From Eubacterium sp. (GTDB taxonomy: Bacteria > Bacillota > Clostridia > Lachnospirales > Lachnospiraceae): 11,296 nt of DNA. The stretch lies in NCBI GenBank assembly GCA_017616955.1, contig JAFZXD010000046.1, forward strand, positions 1 to 11,296. Reading direction: 5' to 3'. Position 1 is the first letter of the stretch. Every line of letters starts with the position of its first letter. Positions 7,826 to 11,296 of the stretch are shown one piece after another. The notes beneath the pieces are model-generated. The model saw only the letters and a list, made by a program, of their open reading frames with translations, ran no database searches and was not told the origin of the DNA. The translations under genes were made by a program, and so were the position numbers.

Positions 7826-8428
7826 TTATAGTAATCGCAGAGCTTTACTTACGATAGTCTCTGCCTTAAGTGAAGCAGCATCTTCAATCTTTCTTACTGC
7901 CTGCATAGCATCACTTCTGCTGTAACCCAGTGCACAAAGAGCTTCGATAGCCTCTCCCATGACTCCTGAATCAGAAGCCTCATCAAATCCTGCCGAATCA
8001 GCGTACTTCTCATAAATAGTACCTTCCAGACTCACCTTATCCTTCAGCTCAAGGCATACCTTCTGTGCTGTCTTCGCACCTATTCCATTTGCCTTGGATA
8101 TAGACTTGGAGTCAGAAGCTATGATTGCAGCCACAAGACTGTCAGGCCCCAGCTCATTCAGGATTGACAGAGCTCCTTTTGGACCAACTCCACTTACTGT
8201 GATAAGTTGTCTGAAAAGTTTTCTCTCCTGAACGGATAAAAATCCAAATAACCTTATATCATCTTCTTTAACATCCATATAAGTAACTATCTTAACCTCA
8301 CTACCGAGATTAGGAAGATGTTCTATAACAGATGCATATGTCAAAATCTCAAATCCAACTCCTCCCGATTCGACAACGATGTGATCGGTATCTACCTCGG
8401 CAAGAGTACCGCTAATATATGATATCAT
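7826..8428 (-). CDS. ruvA: Holliday junction DNA-binding protein RuvA
   Basis: Tetrameric protein that holds the four-way junction in open square form and loads RuvB. It has 200 aa, the normal length. The N-terminal OB fold (about 1-62) begins MISYISGTL. Two helix-hairpin-helix motifs follow: VSGVGPKGA (78-86) and ANGIGAKTA (113-121). After a flexible linker (about 135-155) comes the RuvB-binding domain III (about 156-200) with ALGYS (166-170). ATG at 8428 with GGAG six bases upstream. It is the first gene after the hairpin at 8462-8496; only 33 nt lie between them and they hold no convincing promoter. Confidence 0.97.
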   Translation of the reverse strand: MISYISGTLAEVDTDHIVVESGGVGFEILTYASVIEHLPNLGSEVKIVTYMDVKEDDIRLFGFLSVQERKLFRQLITVSGVGPKGALSILNELGPDSLVAAIIASDSKSISKANGIGAKTAQKVCLELKDKVSLEGTIYEKYADSAGFDEASDSGVMGEAIEALCALGYSRSDAMQAVRKIEDAASLKAETIVSKALRLL

Positions 8429-8461
8429 TTCATGCTCCGATATATATCTATTCTAACTGCG

Positions 8462-8496
8462 AAAGGGAGTGCCACGCTTTATGCAGCACTCCCTTT
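8462..8496 (-). terminator. Hairpin terminator after the DivIVA-domain gene
   Basis: A perfect 11-bp stem (AAAGGGAGTGC / GCACTCCCTTT) encloses a 13-nt loop in which GC/GC can pair further. It starts 22 nt beyond the stop of the DivIVA-domain gene. The downstream T run on the minus strand is short (TTT, part of the stem, then CGC), so termination may be incomplete. Read-through would feed ruvA. Confidence 0.65.
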
Positions 8497-8518
8497 AATA
8501 ACCTCACAAATGTTCGAT

Positions 8519-9070
8519 TTAAAGGAACTCGAAGTCGTCTGCTCCTTCTTCCTCTCCATCACCAATCATTACCTTGTTTGGCTTTCTGTTATCTTCAATC
8601 TCACCAACGAATACATCATCGCCGTCATCTCCAAATACTGTGTCAGCCGAAGCATCCTTGAAGAACTGAGATGTAGCAGAATCAGAATCACCTGACATCT
8701 TAAGTGTAGAATTGTCATTCTTAGGTTCAGCTGAATCAACACCAGCTATTGAATCACTATGCTCTTTAGCATTAGCAATAATCTCTGCAGCTGCCTTTCT
8801 GGCTTCTGCAATGATACGATCTCTCTCTTTTTCTGCTGCGCTTGTATCAATAACGCCATCAGCCTTACTCTGAAGCTCGAATACCTTTACATTAGCTTCT
8901 TCTACAGCTTTATTCAGTCTATCTTTCTCATCATGAAGACTTTTATTTTCCGAAAAAAGTTCATCATAAGCTCTGTAGACTGTATCAACGTACTGATCAA
9001 CATCAGACTTTTTGTATCCAAAAAGACCGGTTCCAAAGCTCTGTGACTTAATATCCATAGGTTGCATCAT
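8519..9070 (-). CDS. Short DivIVA-domain coiled-coil protein
   Basis: Probable membrane-curvature or septum-associated scaffold of the DivIVA/GpsB superfamily; cytoplasmic. With the start chosen here it has 183 aa. The N-terminal DivIVA motif is clear: PMDIKSQSFGTGLFGYKKSD (4-23) then VDQYVDTVYRAYDEL (24-38), followed by coiled coil (about 32-70). A second Ala/Glu-rich helix (78-104) resembles other family members. The tail (about 110-183) is low-complexity and very acidic, ending GDGEEEGADDFEFL (170-183). ATG at 9070 is preferred because GGAGGGTGA precedes it by eight bases; a TTG at 9112 would extend it by 14 residues but sits upstream of that site. The gene has its own strong promoter and is followed by a hairpin. 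It is shorter than many DivIVAs, and whether it is the main DivIVA of this cell is not clear. Confidence 0.8.
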   Translation of the reverse strand: MMQPMDIKSQSFGTGLFGYKKSDVDQYVDTVYRAYDELFSENKSLHDEKDRLNKAVEEANVKVFELQSKADGVIDTSAAEKERDRIIAEARKAAAEIIANAKEHSDSIAGVDSAEPKNDNSTLKMSGDSDSATSQFFKDASADTVFGDDGDDVFVGEIEDNRKPNKVMIGDGEEEGADDFEFL

Positions 9071-9078
9071 GATTACTA

Positions 9079-9087
9079 TCACCCTCC
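9079..9087 (-). promoter_or_regulatory. Strong ribosome binding site of the DivIVA-domain gene
   Basis: GGAGGGTGA, close to the full anti-Shine-Dalgarno complement, lies eight bases before the ATG at 9070. It rules out the longer TTG-started reading (9112), since the site would then be inside the gene. Confidence 0.75.
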
Positions 9088-9128
9088 AAATAGAATAATC
9101 GTCATAAATCAAGACGTAGTTTTATTTG

Positions 9129-9156
9129 ATTATAACACATTTTGAAACAGTTTCAA
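9129..9156 (-). promoter_or_regulatory. Sigma-A promoter with extended -10, for the DivIVA-domain gene
   Basis: On the minus strand, TTGAAA (-35, 9151-9156), a 16-nt spacer and a perfect TATAAT (-10, 9129-9134) are preceded by TG in the extended -10 position (TGTTATAAT). Transcription would start near 9122, about 50 nt before the ATG. It is the best promoter in the window. Confidence 0.8.
9142..9156. repeat. Perfect 15-bp palindrome over the -35 element
   Basis: TTGAAAC-A-GTTTCAA is a perfect 7-bp inverted repeat around one central base. One arm contains the whole -35 hexamer of the DivIVA-gene promoter and the rest lies in the spacer. Its position is that of a repressor operator; which protein would bind is unknown. 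In RNA it would lie upstream of the start site, so a transcribed hairpin from this promoter is not expected. Confidence 0.6.
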
Positions 9157-9158
9157 TA

Positions 9159-9197
9159 CATAAAATGGATTTTTATATCATAAAAAACCATAAAATG
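9159..9197. repeat. CATAAAATG direct repeats upstream of the promoter
   Basis: CATAAAATG occurs at 9159-9167 and again at 9189-9197 (30 bp apart, nearly three helical turns), with a partial copy CATAAAA at 9179-9185. The tract is AT-rich and sits directly upstream of the -35 box. It could be an UP element, activator sites or chance in AT-rich DNA. Confidence 0.3.
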
Positions 9198-9210
9198 CTT
9201 ATTTTCCACT

Positions 9211-10272
9211 CTATCTTTTTCCGCGATCTGCCATCACCTGACCGATAACCGAAGCTACATATTTCTTTACAAAGTCAGGATTCCCAAGAAACTCATCATT
9301 CAGCATGACATATCCCTTCTTATCCCTGGCCTTATCCTTATAGCACGGAATCATATCCGAAAGGTCGGAAATGCAAAGAGCCGGTACAAAGTATCCTTCT
9401 CTCTCTTCATAGCCCGATTTTTCATCACAGCCGTAGTAAAATCTATGTTTATCGGTTAGTATAGGTATCCTGACGCTGGCAACATCTCTTTCAGCATCAA
9501 AATCTATCCCGCATCCCATCGTACATATAGGTTTTATAAGCGGATAGTCAAGCTTACACTCAACGACGAGACTGAGTGAATTGCTATCTCCCGAATGCTT
9601 CATCTTACTCTCGGTTTTAATATCATTTACCGAAAGATACCCTTCGCACATAGCCTCAATGCTCAGGATGGACGACAGGAATATCATACCTTCCATATCA
9701 TCACGGTTATGGCGAAGAACAAGCTTTCTGCTCTTCTCATCCCTCGCACCGAGATATCCCAGATATACATCTATCAACTGACCGCCGTTGTACATATCAA
9801 CTCTGTCGATCCCAAGATACTTCTCGACCGTCTTCTGCTTTACATTCGGAAGCCCCAGTGCAAACTTATATTTACGGATCATCTTCAGAAGATCGTACGG
9901 TTCCAGATCACCAAAATTATCAGTCAGACTGATATGAAACTTCTTCTCTATGGTATCCATACGTTTTCTGATATACGGGATGTCAAATGTATCACCGTTA
10001 AACTCTATCAGAACATCTGCCTCTGCGATAATACTGTGAAACTCCCTGATCATATCAGGTTCGGATTTTCCGTCATCATTGAAGAGCTGAATAATCTGCC
10101 AGTTTCCGTCTTTATATATATTTACACCTATAATATATGTAAAAGAAGAAATAGGTGACAGACCGGTAGTTTCTATATCAAACATCATGACGGTCTTGTC
10201 ACCAAAATACTTCGTAACCATATCATATTCAGTTATCTTACTGCCTGAGACAGTTTCAACGATTTTTTCCAT
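9211..10272 (-). CDS. YprB-like RNase H-fold exonuclease domain protein
   Basis: Predicted metal-dependent 3'-5' exonuclease of the DEDD type (RNase_H_2/YprB family), cytoplasmic; 353 aa. Exo I is FDIETTGL (31-38; D32 and E34), Exo II is FNGDTFDIPYIRKR (91-104; probable D97), and Exo III is RHNRDDMEGM (187-196; H188 and D191/D192). The intervening LGLPNVKQKTVEKYLGI (139-155) is also family-typical. The four acidic residues needed for two-metal catalysis are present. Residues about 210-353 have no domain I recognise; they contain several scattered Cys (209, 239, 250, 254, 282, 300, 310) without a clear metal-site pattern. ATG at 10272 with a weak GGGA site; its own promoter lies at 10325-10353. 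It precedes the DivIVA-domain gene, separated by 140 nt containing that gene's promoter. The substrate, DNA or RNA, is unknown. Confidence 0.85.
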   Translation of the reverse strand: MEKIVETVSGSKITEYDMVTKYFGDKTVMMFDIETTGLSPISSFTYIIGVNIYKDGNWQIIQLFNDDGKSEPDMIREFHSIIAEADVLIEFNGDTFDIPYIRKRMDTIEKKFHISLTDNFGDLEPYDLLKMIRKYKFALGLPNVKQKTVEKYLGIDRVDMYNGGQLIDVYLGYLGARDEKSRKLVLRHNRDDMEGMIFLSSILSIEAMCEGYLSVNDIKTESKMKHSGDSNSLSLVVECKLDYPLIKPICTMGCGIDFDAERDVASVRIPILTDKHRFYYGCDEKSGYEEREGYFVPALCISDLSDMIPCYKDKARDKKGYVMLNDEFLGNPDFVKKYVASVIGQVMADRGKR

Positions 10273-10324
10273 AATGTCCCGTAAAAATGTTTATCTTCAA
10301 AATACATGTCCAATCTACGTTAAT

Positions 10325-10353
10325 AAGATACCCATTTACCCGGGTGATGTCAA
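10325..10353 (-). promoter_or_regulatory. Sigma-A promoter for the YprB-like gene
   Basis: On the minus strand, a perfect TTGACA (10348-10353) is followed after 17 nt by TATCTT (10325-10330, 4 of 6). It lies about 50-75 nt upstream of the ATG and directly downstream of the previous gene's terminator. The spacer contains the 8-bp palindrome ACCCGGGT, which could be an operator. Confidence 0.6.
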
Positions 10354-10377
10354 GGTCTGTTTATATATATGACGCAA

Positions 10378-10412
10378 CAAAAATAGGCCACTACCGATGG
10401 TAGCAGCCTATT
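10378..10412 (-). terminator. Rho-independent terminator of the secreted-protein gene
   Basis: A two-part stem reads AATAGGC/GCCTATT (7 bp), a 2x2 internal mismatch, then CTACC/GGTAG (5 bp) closing a 3-nt loop. On the minus strand it is followed by TTTTTG. It lies seven bases after the stop codon at 10420-10422 and just ahead of the next gene's promoter, a standard placement. Confidence 0.85.
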
Positions 10413-10419
10413 ATTTACT

Positions 10420-11052
10420 TTATTCCATTGATTCAGTATTATATCCGTATACTCCATAATATACTTTGCCTTTATATTTCTTGTAAGCTTGAACATAGTA
10501 AAAAGATTCGGAGTATTTCTTCACAGGAACATAAACAACTGTATCTTTTGAACCAAGTACTTTTTTTACCAAAACTTTCTTTATACCTGATTTAGTCCTG
10601 ACAGCACGATATATTTTATACCCGGTCGCTCCCTTTACTTTACTCCACGACACTTGATGAACATGCTTATTATTTACATATACACTAGTTTGAACAGAAA
10701 CATACGGAGCTTCAAGTGAGAATCCTGTAGGAGATACATAGCACATTATCTGACGACGCTCTATACATTTGTCTCCGGCATTATTGATTACAATTTTAGT
10801 TGAACCAACTTTTTTACCGGTTATTATTAGTTTGTTACCTGATACCTTTACCGAAGCAATTTTGGATTTTTCTACCTGAGCCGTTACATAGTCATTGTTA
10901 TCTCCGAATAAAGTTTCGACATTAATAGTTATCTTTTGTCCACAGGTAACAGCATAAGTATTCTTCTTCAATTCAGCTGCATCAACTGAAAATCCAAGAG
11001 AAAAAATACTAATTACAACAAGTAGCAATGCAATATTTTTTTTGTTTTTCAT
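10420..11052 (-). CDS. Secreted protein with Ig-like (Big2) and Fn3-like domains
   Basis: Function unknown; probably an extracellular adhesion or surface-associated protein. It has 210 aa. A typical signal peptide is present: KNKK at 2-5, a hydrophobic core at about 6-21 and a likely cut after VDA (residue 25). Residues about 30-106 resemble a bacterial Ig-like Big2 domain, with SKIASVKVSGNKLIITGKKV (63-82) followed by GSTKIVI (83-89). Residues about 110-205 look like a fibronectin-III-type repeat common in Clostridia, marked by VSWSKVKGATGYKIYRA (134-150) and FYYVQAYKKYKGKVYYG (184-200). Three Cys (37, 96, 104) remain after cleavage. There is no LPxTG-like motif, no C-terminal membrane segment and no lipobox, so it should be released or held non-covalently. 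ATG at 11052 has AAAGGA seven bases upstream. It is AT-richer than the housekeeping genes to its left. Confidence 0.82.
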   Translation of the reverse strand: MKNKKNIALLLVVISIFSLGFSVDAAELKKNTYAVTCGQKITINVETLFGDNNDYVTAQVEKSKIASVKVSGNKLIITGKKVGSTKIVINNAGDKCIERRQIMCYVSPTGFSLEAPYVSVQTSVYVNNKHVHQVSWSKVKGATGYKIYRAVRTKSGIKKVLVKKVLGSKDTVVYVPVKKYSESFYYVQAYKKYKGKVYYGVYGYNTESME

Positions 11053-11110
11053 ATTAGTGTCCTTTCATTTTTTGCAATTAGCATTTGCATATTTGGGTAT
11101 GACTTTGAAC

Positions 11111-11139
11111 AATATAATTTAAACATTTTCATGCGTCAT
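11111..11139 (-). promoter_or_regulatory. Possible promoter of the secreted-protein gene
   Basis: On the minus strand, ATGACG (11134-11139, 4 of 6 to TTGACA), a 17-nt spacer and TATATT (11111-11116, 5 of 6 to TATAAT) lie about 60 nt before the ATG. The region is AT-rich, so a chance match is quite possible. Confidence 0.4.
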
Positions 11140-11169
11140 AGATATAACTAAGAAACTGTATATTCCGAG

Positions 11170-11296
11170 TTACTTCTTTTTTGATTTAAGTGTAATACTT
11201 TCGATTCCTTGTAATTCTGGCGGGTCGCATTCCACAACAACTCCACTATACACAATTTTATAGGTATCGCCTACTTGAGGGTTCAATTTGTCAGTA
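11170..11296 (-). CDS. C-terminal fragment of a probable surface or lipoprotein
   Basis: The last 41 codons and the TAA stop of a gene that continues past the right edge. The fragment includes NPQVGDTYKIVYSGVVVECD and ends ITLKSKKK. The pattern 'VGD-x-Y-K-I-V-Y-x-G-V-V-x-E-x-x-P-x-x-[LI]-x-x-I-x-[ST]-I' resembles the final strands of small OB-fold-like domains at the end of many hypothetical Clostridia lipoproteins. This is family resemblance from memory and not a firm match. No terminator is evident between it and the next gene (117 nt spacer), so the two might be co-transcribed. Confidence 0.6.
   Translation of the reverse strand, partial: TDKLNPQVGDTYKIVYSGVVVECDPPELQGIESITLKSKKK

Noticed and set aside
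9071..9112. TTG-started 14-residue extension of the DivIVA-domain protein
   Set aside because: The strong GGAGGGTGA site lies inside this extension and points to the ATG at 9070.
9595..10158. Long open frame on the plus strand (187 codons)
   Set aside because: It lies wholly antisense to the YprB-like gene, has no ribosome binding site and gives a protein with no recognisable pattern.
1..11296. CRISPR array, tRNA or rRNA gene, insertion sequence, phage or defence genes
   Set aside because: I saw no regularly spaced repeats, no RNA-gene-like structures and no transposase, integrase or known defence-type protein; the window is mostly core genes.

Overview
The window looks like chromosomal DNA of a low-to-moderate GC Gram-positive of class Clostridia, most likely a Lachnospiraceae relative. 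The clues are frequent AGA and ATA codons, strong Shine-Dalgarno sites, a class B sortase, a Big2/Fn3-like secreted protein and the gene order. Every gene I can support lies on the minus strand, so the text reads from high to low coordinates. The open frames on the plus strand are shadows of these genes.

Right part (11296 to 10378). The C-terminus of a probable surface or lipoprotein enters from the right edge and stops at 11170. A small secreted protein follows, with a signal peptide, a bacterial Ig-like domain and an Fn3-like domain. It ends in a good rho-independent terminator. This section looks AT-richer and more accessory than the rest.

Middle (10353 to 8462). A TTGACA promoter drives a YprB-type RNase H-fold exonuclease. 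A strong extended -10 promoter, overlapped by a perfect 15-bp palindrome, then drives a short DivIVA-domain protein with an acidic tail. A large hairpin follows and probably acts as a terminator.

Central gene string (8428 to 1165). ruvA, ruvB, zapA, a U32-family protein, a SEDS glycosyltransferase (FtsW/RodA family) and a class B penicillin-binding protein are packed with gaps of 22 and 11 nt or with overlaps of 14, 1 and 74 nt. This is almost certainly one transcription unit. It couples Holliday-junction processing (RuvAB), Z-ring assembly (ZapA), a probable RNA-modifying U32 enzyme and a peptidoglycan polymerase/cross-linker pair.

Left part (1031 to 1). After a 133-nt spacer come a Nudix hydrolase and, overlapping its end by 25 nt, the first 201 codons of a class B sortase. 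The sortase is cut off by the window edge before its catalytic residues.

I found no tRNA, rRNA, CRISPR array, insertion sequence or phage gene, and no gene-free stretch over 300 bases. I see no clearly new defence or mobile system. The points most worth a second look are the palindrome on the DivIVA-gene promoter, the out-of-frame overlap that gives the SEDS/PBP pair oppositely charged cytoplasmic tails, and the Nudix-sortase coupling.
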